64,000 bases of DNA from Pseudomonadota bacterium. Lineage in GTDB: Bacteria > Pseudomonadota > Gammaproteobacteria > Steroidobacterales > Steroidobacteraceae. Under the pieces are notes generated by a model. The model was given only the letters and a program-made list of their open reading frames with translations, ran no database searches and was not told the DNA's origin. The translations under genes and the position numbers were made by a program. The stretch lies in the NCBI GenBank assembly GCA_016704655.1, contig JADIZR010000005.1, positions 186,001-250,000 of the forward strand, in the 5' to 3' direction. Of this stretch, positions 51,443-59,770 are shown in pieces (position 1 is the stretch's first letter; the number at the start of each line of letters is the position of its first letter).

Positions 51443-52243
51443 ATGAAGACCAGCACCCTGACTCGACTTGGACTGACGCTCGCGATGAGCGCAGCGCTAG
51501 CGACGATGAGTTTCGCCAGCCACGCCCAACACGGGCAGGACGTGTCGGCCCCGCACAAGGCCGCGGCGCAGCAGGACAAACAAGACAAGCAGGAGCAGAA
51601 GGACGACAGGAAAGAGGCGAAGGAACAGCAGAAGCATCGGCTCTCGCCGCAGGAGCAACAGGAGCGCATTCGCCAGCAGAAGAAGCTCATCGCGGAGTAC
51701 AACCAGCGTATCGCGCAGCAGCAGGCAATCGCCCTGCGCAACGCGCAGCAGCTGGAAAAGCAGAAGCGACTGGCTCACTACCGCTACCAGCAGGCGTACT
51801 ACGAGCAACTGCGCCAGCAGCAGGCACGCCTCGAGCAGGACCGCTACGACTACGACAACGACCCGTTCTACTACACGCCGCCGACTTACCAGTACCGCCG
51901 GGGCGACAACAGCTACCAGACCAACCAGTACGGCGCCGACCAGCTGCGACAAGCCTCGAACACTGGCTACCAGAAAGGCTACCAGGCCGGGCGCGCGGAC
52001 AAGCAGGACAACTGGCGCTTCGACTACCGGGGATCCTTCGCCTACCAGGACGCCAACTATGGCTTTGACGGCCGCTATGTGCGTCAGGACGACTACAACT
52101 ACTACTTCCGCGAAGGATTCCAGCGGGGCTACGAGGATGGCTACTACGAGCGTCGCACCTATGGCACCAATGTCAACGGTTCAGATTCGCTGCTTGGCAC
52201 GGTGCTGAACGTGATTCTCGGCCTGCAACCGCTGCAGCAGTAG
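51443..52243 (+). CDS. Exported Gln/Tyr-rich protein of unknown function
   Basis: A 266-residue protein with a signal peptide (LTLAMSAALATMSFASHAQ, cleavage near residue 32). The next 110 residues are a charged coiled coil dominated by Gln and Lys (QQDKQDKQEQKDDRKEAKEQ and QQERIRQQKKLIAEYNQRIA). The last 110 are Tyr- and Asp-rich with GYQKGYQAGRADKQDNWRFD and YFREGFQRGYEDGYYERR, a GxxxGxxDG-type repeat seen in surface or cell-wall-binding proteins. ATG 51443 follows CGGAGAAATGAG. The upstream ATG at 51428 would add five residues. Function unknown; the exported, low-complexity build suggests an envelope or matrix role. Controlled perhaps by the CRP-like site upstream. Confidence 0.75.
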   Translation: MKTSTLTRLGLTLAMSAALATMSFASHAQHGQDVSAPHKAAAQQDKQDKQEQKDDRKEAKEQQKHRLSPQEQQERIRQQKKLIAEYNQRIAQQQAIALRNAQQLEKQKRLAHYRYQQAYYEQLRQQQARLEQDRYDYDNDPFYYTPPTYQYRRGDNSYQTNQYGADQLRQASNTGYQKGYQAGRADKQDNWRFDYRGSFAYQDANYGFDGRYVRQDDYNYYFREGFQRGYEDGYYERRTYGTNVNGSDSLLGTVLNVILGLQPLQQ

Positions 52244-52255
52244 AGTCTATCCGGG

Positions 52256-54034
52256 TCACTTACGATAGACGGGGTACAGACCGTAGCGCTCGTCCCAGGA
52301 CGGATGGCGACGGTAGAAAAACTCGAGACGCGCGTCGGGGCTGGCCGCAAAATCCGCGTCCTCGCGCAGCCGCCGCTCGAAGTCCTCTTTGAGCGCCGCG
52401 TCCTGCGACAGCATCTGTCGCGCCACGGCCTCGGTGACGTAGTTCTCCATGTATTCCTTGCGCTCGAAGGCCGTGCTGAAGTAGCTCCAGGAGACAAACG
52501 AATCGGGTGCCTGCGGCTCCAGCAGCGACATCGCCAGCCGCGCCTTCGGCTGCGCGATCGGCACGAACAGCGCGCCGACGTCGATGTCGCGCTTGTCATA
52601 GCGCCAGACGCCTTCGACCGTCGTGACCGACCGCCCCTCGAAGGTTCCCGCCGCAACCGTAGCTTTGTCGGCACGAAAGGTCTGCACGGCGCTGGCCGGA
52701 TGGGAAGCGGCGACACGCTGAAACTCTATGCCGTGCAGAGCCAGCTTTGCCGACAACCACGCGGCGTGCGCACGAGGCACGACATAGCCGGTGGCCGGTG
52801 CCGTCACAGTCAGCGCAGGCTGCACGTGATATTTCAACGGCAGCCGCCAGACCGTGGGCTTCGTGGAGTCGTAGCGAATCCATGTTTGGCCCGAGACTGC
52901 GGACGCTTCACGCGTGTACTTGTAGCCGCGGAGATCGACGGTCTGCACAGCGTCCGTATTCTTGAAACTCAGTGGCACCGGCTTGCCACCGAGCAGGCGC
53001 GCTCGCTCATCCGCAGCGTGCGCCGCCTCGAGCCACTCCTCGCCGTCGCGCGCAGCGAGCTCGACCATGGCATGAATGGTCTCGCGCGTGGCGGCGACGC
53101 GTCGCGGATACTCCTGCCACGAGTGCGTCTCAACCAGGGCGCCGAAGCGGTTACGGGCGGCCCAATAGCTGGTGCTGTAGCGAGGTGAGCCCACACCCAC
53201 GGCCAGTCCGGAGTCCGGATCATCGGCACCGACGAACGAAGGGTAGAACGGCAGTGCATGGAAGCCCTTGCGCTGCAGCCGAGCCAGCACGTCATCCCGC
53301 AGCGCGTGTCCGCTGCGGCCAAGTTCAAGATCCCAGCCGTGGCCTGGCTCGACCTCGACTGACAGATCCTCGCGCAGCTCTGCACCGTCGGTGACGTGCA
53401 GGTCCGCGTACAGAATCGGGTCCCAGGCGTTCAGGAGTGCGAGCAGGGCGCGCATTTCGGGCGCTTCGGCCTTGGCGTAATCGCGGTTGAGGTTCAGGTT
53501 CTGCGCAGTCACGCGCCATCCCATCGCCTCCGGACCGCGCTGGTTGGGCCGGTTCCACGCGCCGAACCTCTCGTGGCCATCGACGTTGAACACCGGCACG
53601 AACAGAACCGTCGCACGCGCCAGTGCGCCGCGATTTTCGTGTCCTTCGAGCAGTTCGCGCAGCGCGATGAAACCCGCGTCCTTGCCGTCGATCTCGCCCG
53701 CATGAATGCCACCCTGAAAGAGCACGACCGGTCGCTGATGCGCACGGACGGACTCCGGGTCGAGGACGCCATCGTCCGATACGGCGACAGCGAGCAGCGG
53801 CCGGTCCTCGGGCGAGCGCCCGAACTCGAAGCATCGCGCCCTGTCGGGCCAGCGTGCGGCAAATGCGGCACACAGCTTTTCCACCTCGTCATAGCGCCCG
53901 GTACGTGTGAATGCGGATCGCTCGGCGATGGTCGTGAGCTCACTCGGACTCTCTGCGGATGCGGCGGACAGGTACACAGCAGTGAGGAAGAGAAGCAAGC
54001 CGACAGACAGCCGGGAGGGGATGGTACGGTTCAT
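52256..54034 (-). CDS. Exported M14 family zinc carboxypeptidase
   Basis: A 592-residue peptidase with a signal peptide (LSVGLLLFLTAVYLSAASA). Zinc ligands of the M14 fold are seen in VVLFQGGIHAGEIDGKDAGF (His and Glu) and ILYADLHVTDGAELREDL (third ligand His), with the substrate-binding NLNLNRDYAKAEAPEMRALL and a late ALVETHSWQEYPRRVAAT, whose Glu is in the place of the catalytic residue. ATG 54034 (MNRTIPSRLS) was chosen because it precedes the signal. The family trims C-terminal residues or, in some members, peptidoglycan. The C-terminal 250 residues are longer than in typical digestive carboxypeptidases and may be a second domain. Confidence 0.85.
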   Translation of the reverse strand: MNRTIPSRLSVGLLLFLTAVYLSAASAESPSELTTIAERSAFTRTGRYDEVEKLCAAFAARWPDRARCFEFGRSPEDRPLLAVAVSDDGVLDPESVRAHQRPVVLFQGGIHAGEIDGKDAGFIALRELLEGHENRGALARATVLFVPVFNVDGHERFGAWNRPNQRGPEAMGWRVTAQNLNLNRDYAKAEAPEMRALLALLNAWDPILYADLHVTDGAELREDLSVEVEPGHGWDLELGRSGHALRDDVLARLQRKGFHALPFYPSFVGADDPDSGLAVGVGSPRYSTSYWAARNRFGALVETHSWQEYPRRVAATRETIHAMVELAARDGEEWLEAAHAADERARLLGGKPVPLSFKNTDAVQTVDLRGYKYTREASAVSGQTWIRYDSTKPTVWRLPLKYHVQPALTVTAPATGYVVPRAHAAWLSAKLALHGIEFQRVAASHPASAVQTFRADKATVAAGTFEGRSVTTVEGVWRYDKRDIDVGALFVPIAQPKARLAMSLLEPQAPDSFVSWSYFSTAFERKEYMENYVTEAVARQMLSQDAALKEDFERRLREDADFAASPDARLEFFYRRHPSWDERYGLYPVYRK

Positions 54035-54247
54035 GGAAGAAGATACTGGCGGGATGCACGCAGGAATGCCAGTCCGGGCCAGATCGCGACAGGGGCCGGG
54101 CCGACCAGCCGAGGCGATCGACGGCATATGTCACAAGGTCAGGACTCCAAACCGTCCGCTCGCTCAAGATCGGAGGGTCGTCGACCAGACCCCGGCTCGT
54201 GTACATTATTGATCCCCTTGGGAACTGACCGGCGAGATGGACCCACA

Positions 54248-54805
54248 ATGCCAACAGGGGCGCCCACGGCCATCACGGAACTGCTGCAGGCTGCAGTAGG
54301 CGGAGACGCGCACGCGCGGGGCCAGTTGATTTCCGCGGTATATGAGGAAATGCGAACTCTCGCACGTCGACTCCTGGCCGGTGATCGAGCGCGCCACATG
54401 CTGGCACCAACCGAGCTTGCGAACGGCACGGCCCTGAAACTCTTCGCACAGGCCGATCTGTCGGCGCGGGACCGCGCGCATTTTCTTTCCTATGCTGCGC
54501 ACGTGATGCACCAGGTATTGATCGACCACGTACGCCACGAACGCTCACTCAAACGCGGCGCACCCAAAGTCACGCTTGTGTCGCAGATAGCCGAGGAAGC
54601 GCGCACGGACGTCGACGTCGAAGCCTTGCATGAGGCGCTCGAGCGGCTCGCCGTAGTGTCGCAGGAGCACGCTCATTTGGTCGAGTTGCGTTATTTTGGC
54701 GGGCTCACCCTGGAAGAGATCGCGGTGGTGCAAGGCACCTCGGTCGCGACGGTCAAACGCAGCTGGCGTGCCGCGCGTGCGTGGCTGCACGATGCGCTCA
54801 CTTAA
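54248..54805 (+). CDS. ECF sigma factor of the kinase-linked (ECF43/EcfP-like, TIGR02999) type
   Basis: A 185-residue extracytoplasmic-function sigma factor. Sigma region 2 covers about residues 10-95 (AVYEEMRTLARRLLAGDRAR, YAAHVMHQVLIDHVRHERSL) and region 4 about 115-180 (LRYFGGLTLEEIAVVQGTSV, ATVKRSWRAARAWLHDAL). In TIGR02999/ECF43 factors such as Vibrio EcfP, the acidic core-binding motif of region 2.2 is replaced and a threonine near position 63 is phosphorylated by a linked kinase. Here the segment is APTELANGTALKLFAQ, lacking the usual HEAYL acid and offering T55 or T61. The gene is convergent with, and overlaps by 4 nt, a receptor-type kinase, supporting that wiring. ATG 54248 is the first plausible start. 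Confidence 0.85.
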   Translation: MPTGAPTAITELLQAAVGGDAHARGQLISAVYEEMRTLARRLLAGDRARHMLAPTELANGTALKLFAQADLSARDRAHFLSYAAHVMHQVLIDHVRHERSLKRGAPKVTLVSQIAEEARTDVDVEALHEALERLAVVSQEHAHLVELRYFGGLTLEEIAVVQGTSVATVKRSWRAARAWLHDALT

Positions 54806-57174
54806 ATAGCGGGGCAGCGAGTCAGTTGCACCTTGACGGCAGCGAGTTCATTTTTTCGGTCGAACTCCGTCAAACCCCAGTGGTGCTCGATTTGCGTCCA
54901 ACTGTCGAGCGCCTGCCGTAGCGCGCGGCACGAACCTGCCCGATCGCCGTTGTCCCAATAGATTTGCGCCAGGTTACGTAGCGGCACCGCGGCGTCACGC
55001 GCGCGTTCCGCATCGCCTGGCAATTGCCGTGCCCGCTCCTGCCGTTCGTGCACGCTGTCTTCGATCAACCGGATGGCCTCCTGTTGACGCCCGAGGCTGG
55101 CTAGTGTGAGAGCGCGCTGGCCGCGCGCCATATCGCGCATACGCCATGCTTCGACGTTCTCAGGATCAAGGTCGACGAGTCGCTCGCCCATTGCAACGGC
55201 ACGGTCGTCGGCGACTAGCGCATGCTCATGATGGCCCATTTCATCCAGCGTCCCCGCAATGGACCAGTAACCAATCAGCACACCATCCATGAGACGCCGA
55301 TGGCGCGGAGCCTTGACGAGACCCTGCTCGAAGCGCGCGGTGGCGCGGCGATAGGCGGCCAGGGCTTCTTCGAGTCGCCCCAGATAAAACAATGAGTCCC
55401 CGAGCATCATGGCTGGCCGGCCACTTTGGTATTCAAATTCCATGGCCTGGCGGACCGTCGCGGGCAGCGCCATCAGGCGCGCCTCTTCTTGCTCCTGCAG
55501 GCTGGCCGCAGCGGCGTACTGCTCTCGCCATTTGAATACGTCAGCCTGCGTGAGGCGTGAACTGGTGAGCAAGGAGTGCGTCTCCGCAAGATCCGCAGGC
55601 GAAGGCAGCCACTTATCGGCCGCGGCGAGAGCGGTTAGAAGATTTGCTTCAGCCTGTCGGGCCTTTTGCAGCTGGCGGGTACCATTATTGTCCTGCGCGC
55701 CATAGACCAGCGCGAGCAGATATCGCACGCGACCCAGATCGCGCCGCCAGCCCATCTCCTGAGGCGCGCGCGCGGTCAGCGACACCAGTATGAGTTCGGC
55801 GCGCTCGAGGTTGGCTTTTGCGGAGGCGGGTTCGCCGACGTGCGCTTTGCCGGGTACCCCTTGCACTTCCGCGAGGCGCGCCAGGCCCACTGCCACTTCG
55901 CGCTGCAGTTCCGCGTTGCCGCCCGCCGTTGCAGCCAACGCATCGAGATATTGTTGGCCGCGACCGACCATTTCGCGCCGTGTTTGAGTGGTGCCGGGCG
56001 TTGCTTCCAGTTGCCTGTCGAGATCGAACAGCATGTAGTTGGCGAGTGCCCTCACTTCGCCGAAGCGCCGCTCGGCATCCTGCCGCGCGGCGTTTGCGCG
56101 CGCAAAGAGAGTCGCAATCACGGCAAGCGAGACCATCAAACCCAGGACGGCAGACGACGCGGCGGCCACTCGCCAGGGATGCCGTGCAACCATCTTGAGC
56201 GTGCGATATCGCCAGCCGCCAACCGCGGCATCCACCGGGCGGCATTCAAGCCAGCGGCGCAGGTCATCGTCAAGCGCGCCTACGCTTGCGTAACGCTCTT
56301 CGGGTTGAGCCGCCGTAGCTTTGCGACCAATTGCGGCGAGATCGCCTTGCGGCTTGACTGCCAGAAGCTCGCAGAGCGTCACACCCAGTGAATATACATC
56401 GTCCGTCACTGCGGCAGGCGCGCCTGCCAGGCGTTGCGGGCTGGTATACGCGCGAGTAAAGCCCTCGGGCCGCGCATCGGTCACGTCCGGAATGCGCGCC
56501 ACGCCGAAGTCGATGAGCTTGGGGTGCCCCTCGTCGGTCACGAGAACATTGGCCGGCTTGATATCGCAGTGAACCACCAGATGCTGATGCGCATGCGCGA
56601 CACCGGCGCAAACCTCGCGCATGAGCACCACGCGCGCGCGAGTGTTGAGTTCATGCGCGTTGGCGTAGTGGTCCAGCGCCACGCCGCTGACGAACTCAAT
56701 TACCAGGAAGTGCAGTCCGTTGGCAGTCGAACCGCCATCGATGATGCGCGCGATACCCGGATGCTCCATACGCGCAAGCAGTTTGCGTTCGGCATCGATC
56801 AGCGCCTCGGCCACTCCATCGAGCTGGCGGATGAACTTGATCGCAACGGTTTGATCGAAAAGACCGTCGTTACGGCGCGCGCGGTACACCGATCCCATGC
56901 CGCCGGCGCCAATCAACTCTTCCAGGCGATAGACGCCGACTTGCGTTGGCGGCACCGGTGGGGCGTACTGCAATGAGCCGATGCCATCGTCCCAAACTGA
57001 AGCGTTGGCCGCATCGGCGGCGATGAGCTCGCGCACTCGCTCAAGCAAGGCGACGTTCGAATCGCACGCCGCTATCAACCACCTCTCACGCGCCTCACCC
57101 TCGCGATCCATCGCCGCGGTGAACAGGGTCAGCGCGGCGAGTTCTAAATCCGCGGGTCGGGCAGCAGCTTGCAT
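54802..57174 (-). CDS. Membrane serine/threonine protein kinase with TPR-like C-terminal domain (PknT-like)
   Basis: A 790-residue Hanks-type kinase. The kinase domain (about 80-320) has the glycine loop LIGAGGMGSVYRA (89-96), AIKFIRQ with K113, a helix C Glu near residue 130, the catalytic loop VHCDIKPANV (202-211), in which Arg of HRD is Cys, and LIDFGVAR (DFG 222-224). A helix at about 335-358 (VAAASSAVLGLMVSLAVIAT) follows. The rest is about 430 residues of TPR-like helices, placed outside the membrane as a sensor. ATG 57174 (MQAAARPADLE) was chosen because an upstream start adds only Arg/Gly-rich sequence. The gene is convergent with the ECF sigma factor it probably activates by phosphorylation. 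Confidence 0.9.
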   Translation of the reverse strand: MQAAARPADLELAALTLFTAAMDREGEARERWLIAACDSNVALLERVRELIAADAANASVWDDGIGSLQYAPPVPPTQVGVYRLEELIGAGGMGSVYRARRNDGLFDQTVAIKFIRQLDGVAEALIDAERKLLARMEHPGIARIIDGGSTANGLHFLVIEFVSGVALDHYANAHELNTRARVVLMREVCAGVAHAHQHLVVHCDIKPANVLVTDEGHPKLIDFGVARIPDVTDARPEGFTRAYTSPQRLAGAPAAVTDDVYSLGVTLCELLAVKPQGDLAAIGRKATAAQPEERYASVGALDDDLRRWLECRPVDAAVGGWRYRTLKMVARHPWRVAAASSAVLGLMVSLAVIATLFARANAARQDAERRFGEVRALANYMLFDLDRQLEATPGTTQTRREMVGRGQQYLDALAATAGGNAELQREVAVGLARLAEVQGVPGKAHVGEPASAKANLERAELILVSLTARAPQEMGWRRDLGRVRYLLALVYGAQDNNGTRQLQKARQAEANLLTALAAADKWLPSPADLAETHSLLTSSRLTQADVFKWREQYAAAASLQEQEEARLMALPATVRQAMEFEYQSGRPAMMLGDSLFYLGRLEEALAAYRRATARFEQGLVKAPRHRRLMDGVLIGYWSIAGTLDEMGHHEHALVADDRAVAMGERLVDLDPENVEAWRMRDMARGQRALTLASLGRQQEAIRLIEDSVHERQERARQLPGDAERARDAAVPLRNLAQIYWDNGDRAGSCRALRQALDSWTQIEHHWGLTEFDRKNELAAVKVQLTRCPAI

Positions 57175-57268
57175 CGTGCAAGAGTACCCCGCGGGCCTGC
57201 CGCACGCACGCGACTGCCGGGGCCTGGCGGCCCCGGCGTGCAGCGGCACGAGCCCTGGTGGAACTCAG

Positions 57269-58483
57269 CTAGTTGGCGCAGTGAGCTGCGTTGGCGCTGC
57301 AGGCTGCGTTCACCATGCTCTGGATGTTCGTGTTCAGAAACGGGCTCGCGCCTTGCTGTTTCGGCCCGGAACTGGTTGATCCCCAGCTCGTAACGCCGAC
57401 CACGGTGTTGATTTGCGCGGAACTGCCCGAGGTAGTGCCCGTGAGGGCAGGACGCTTGCCGAAATTGATCAACCACGGCCCGCCACTCGAGCCGCCACAC
57501 ATCAGGGAACCAAGCAAAGTGTTGTTTGCATGGGAGGACGACTTGAAGCCCTCCGAGTCATTGCGCTCCATGATCTCACCGTTGTCGAGGCAGCCCGGGT
57601 AGCCGATCTGGGTGAGGTGCACCCGGCCGCTCGGCGTGAACCCGGCGTTGTCATATGCAAAGCCATACCAGCCGGTATTGGTGCCCGGAAGACTACCACC
57701 CTGTGGGTTGAGTACGACCACGGCCACGTCGTCACGGCAGATTACACCGTTTGGTGCGGTGCTCGTCGAGCACGGATCTGATCCGTTGAGGTACGCGGTC
57801 AACACGAGCGTGCTCTTGGCCGACCAGTTGCCATAGGGGGCGCTGCCGCTCTTGTAGCCAGGAACGAACCGCCAGTTCGTCCAGAACTTGTTCTTGCCGA
57901 ATTCCGAAACACAGTGCGCGGCCGTGACGACGACACCCTTCTTGATCAGGGAGGCGGAGCAGATGAAGGAGCCCGTCTCGCCCGGCTTGTTGAAGAACAC
58001 TTTTCCTGAGGCACGATACGGGTAGATCTTGTTGGTGCTGCCCGTGAAGCCGTCGGCACGCGCGGTGCTAAAGGCGTGGTTGGTCGTGCCGGCTTCCTGC
58101 GACGTATACTCATCGCCCATGGAATTCGGTGCCGGCTTGCCCAGGAACACCGGGCGTGTCTGGCCGTCGCCCACACTTCCGCCCACGAACACAGGTTTAC
58201 TGGTCGGAGTCGCGGCGGGAGTGGCCAACATGCCGATCATGTCCGCCAGCACCAGTGACTCGGAGAAATTGGTGGCGATGGGAAGCGGCATTGGCTTGGC
58301 ATTGACGTAGTCAATCGGATCGGTCGCCGCATGAGACGCCACAGGAAATGTCGCGATGGTCACGGTGCCGGCCCTTGCGATCGTGGGCTGCTGCGCGACC
58401 GCTGCCGCGCTGACAGCGTATCCCAGGATCGAAACGACGGAACAGACCAGTGCTCTCCTGGCACTCGATTGAATAGCGCTCAT
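57269..58483 (-). CDS. Secreted trypsin-like serine protease
   Basis: A 404-residue exported protease of the chymotrypsin (S1) fold. A signal peptide covers about residues 1-30. After a divergent propeptide of about 110 residues, the triad is VVVTAAHCVSEFGKNKF (His), ICRDDVAVVVLNPQGG (Asp) and GSLMCGGSSGGPWLINFG (Ser), with GVTSWGSTSSGP behind the active site. Several cysteines (for example CSASL, CSTST, CLDNGE, CSANAAHC) suggest disulfides. It is immediately beside the sigma/kinase pair and has a strikingly A+T-rich promoter with overlapping palindromes, so it may be a member of that regulon; this is inferred from position only. Confidence 0.88.
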   Translation of the reverse strand: MSAIQSSARRALVCSVVSILGYAVSAAAVAQQPTIARAGTVTIATFPVASHAATDPIDYVNAKPMPLPIATNFSESLVLADMIGMLATPAATPTSKPVFVGGSVGDGQTRPVFLGKPAPNSMGDEYTSQEAGTTNHAFSTARADGFTGSTNKIYPYRASGKVFFNKPGETGSFICSASLIKKGVVVTAAHCVSEFGKNKFWTNWRFVPGYKSGSAPYGNWSAKSTLVLTAYLNGSDPCSTSTAPNGVICRDDVAVVVLNPQGGSLPGTNTGWYGFAYDNAGFTPSGRVHLTQIGYPGCLDNGEIMERNDSEGFKSSSHANNTLLGSLMCGGSSGGPWLINFGKRPALTGTTSGSSAQINTVVGVTSWGSTSSGPKQQGASPFLNTNIQSMVNAACSANAAHCAN

Positions 58484-58503
58484 TGTTATTCTCCCTGCCT
58501 GAT

Positions 58504-58522
58504 TTTGATTATCAAATTTGAT
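58504..58522. promoter_or_regulatory. Overlapping palindromes (three TTTGAT/ATCAAA half-sites) before the protease gene
   Basis: TTTGAT-T-ATCAAA (58504-58516) and ATCAAATTTGAT (58511-58522) share the middle half-site, giving three alternating half-sites in 19 bp. They lie 21-39 bp upstream of the protease start, in the only strongly A+T-rich stretch of the region. A likely operator, perhaps for a MarR- or LysR-type regulator; no regulator gene is adjacent. Confidence 0.5.
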
Positions 58523-58654
58523 CTTACTCCCCTAAGGCGTAATCGGTCGACAAAACGGGTCAGCGTCGGGCCTGGCGCCGCCGCCTACACTCGACGATCG
58601 GCTACCCGGAACGTCCGCTTGCCTGGATTGGTTGCGCGCTGGCGTTAACCCAGT

Positions 58655-59305
58655 TCAGTTGTCTGTGCCGCGCGCCACGAGCACACGATGGTCACGCGCA
58701 ATAACCTCCGCGTCGTGCGGCGCGCCCGATGTCGCGACGAGCCTGCCGTCGGGACCGATCAGGAACAGTCTGGACGTGTGGTCCATCGTGTACCCGCCGC
58801 CTGCCAGGGGCACACGCGCATACGCGGCGCCGAGCGCGCTGGCCAATCGGGCAAGACTGGCCTCGTCGCCCGTCACTGCGTGGAAAGCGGGGTCGAAATG
58901 ACGTACGTAGGGCGCCAGCCTCGTTGGATCGTCCCGCGACGGGTCTACCGTCACGAGCAGCACGTCAGGGCGCAGTTCGGTCGGCAGGTCGCGCAACGTG
59001 CTGCGCACGGTGGCGAGCGTGGCCAGCGTCGTCGGACAGATGTCGGGGCACGAGGCGAAGCCGAAGAACACATACGTCCAGCGGCCCTGCAGGCGTCGTG
59101 CATCGAACGGCGCGCCGGATTCGTCGACAAACGCCAGGTCGGGCAGCGGCAAGCCGTCGGGCAACCAGACCGCGCGCTCGAGCACAGGCGGCGCGGGGCG
59201 GTCGGGCAGCAATGCGCGCGCGCCAAGCAGCGCCGCGAGGAACGCCGCTGTCGCCAGCAGCAGGGTGCGGAGCAGGCGGGGATTCACGGCCGATGGACCC
59301 GGCAA
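58655..59305 (-). CDS. SCO1/SenC family copper chaperone (membrane-anchored)
   Basis: A 216-residue thioredoxin-like protein that inserts copper into cytochrome oxidase or handles copper/redox in the periplasm. An N-terminal helix (LLRTLLLATAAFLAALLGA) anchors it. The copper site is FFGFASCPDICPTTLATLAT (C-x3-C) plus His in GGGYTMDHTSRLFLIGPDG. The start is uncertain: I used TTG 59305, preceded by AGGGTGA; GTG 59287 (VNPRLLRT) would also fit. It is the last gene of the oxidase cluster, 69 nt after the bacteriohemerythrin gene. It differs in length and N-terminus from the other SCO protein encoded 2.6 kb upstream. Confidence 0.9.
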   Translation of the reverse strand: MPGPSAVNPRLLRTLLLATAAFLAALLGARALLPDRPAPPVLERAVWLPDGLPLPDLAFVDESGAPFDARRLQGRWTYVFFGFASCPDICPTTLATLATVRSTLRDLPTELRPDVLLVTVDPSRDDPTRLAPYVRHFDPAFHAVTGDEASLARLASALGAAYARVPLAGGGYTMDHTSRLFLIGPDGRLVATSGAPHDAEVIARDHRVLVARGTDN

Positions 59306-59374
59306 ATCACCCTGGCCGGGTTCGCGCGCACTGCGGCGGCAGAATTCCTCATGACGACCTCGCAGCGTCTCGCG

Positions 59375-59770
59375 CTAATCCAGCAGGAACCTGTGCAGCC
59401 GCGCGTCGTAGGTCTTGAAATGGTCACCGAACCAGCTGGCCAGGCGGTTCGAGAGCGCCTGGTCGTCAAGCACCCCATGCACGCTGTACTCATCCATGAT
59501 GTCGCGGATATCGTCGAGCAATCGCTCGTGATCCGCCTTGTGCAGGCTGAACTCCGTGTACTTGCGCGACCTCATGTCTTTTTCCTCGAGCGCGAAGTGC
59601 GCCGAGATGCCGGAGTGGATTTCGCCCAGGAATTCCTCGATGCGCTCGGAGGAGCGGTCCGCCTCCAGGGCGGCATGCACCTTGTTGATGAGGCCGATCA
59701 ACAGCTGATGTTCATGATCGACTTCGGCGATGCCGATGCGGAAGTCGTCACGCCATTCGAGCAGGGTCAT
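59375..59770 (-). CDS. Bacteriohemerythrin
   Basis: A 131-residue oxygen-binding di-iron protein. The four-helix hemerythrin pattern is complete: W and D in LLEWRDDFRIGIAEVDHEHQ (with H near 19 and 21), the HFALEEKDMRSRKYTEFSLH region (H and E, then H), HKADHERLLDDIRD and GDHFKTYDARLHRFL (last H and D). Bacterial hemerythrins carry or buffer O2, for example for methane monooxygenase or respiratory enzymes. Its ATG overlaps the stop of the cytochrome b fusion gene by 4 nt (ATGA), and it is followed by an SCO gene, so it is part of the oxidase cluster, where an oxygen-supply or oxygen-sensing role is plausible. Confidence 0.93.
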   Translation of the reverse strand: MTLLEWRDDFRIGIAEVDHEHQLLIGLINKVHAALEADRSSERIEEFLGEIHSGISAHFALEEKDMRSRKYTEFSLHKADHERLLDDIRDIMDEYSVHGVLDDQALSNRLASWFGDHFKTYDARLHRFLLD

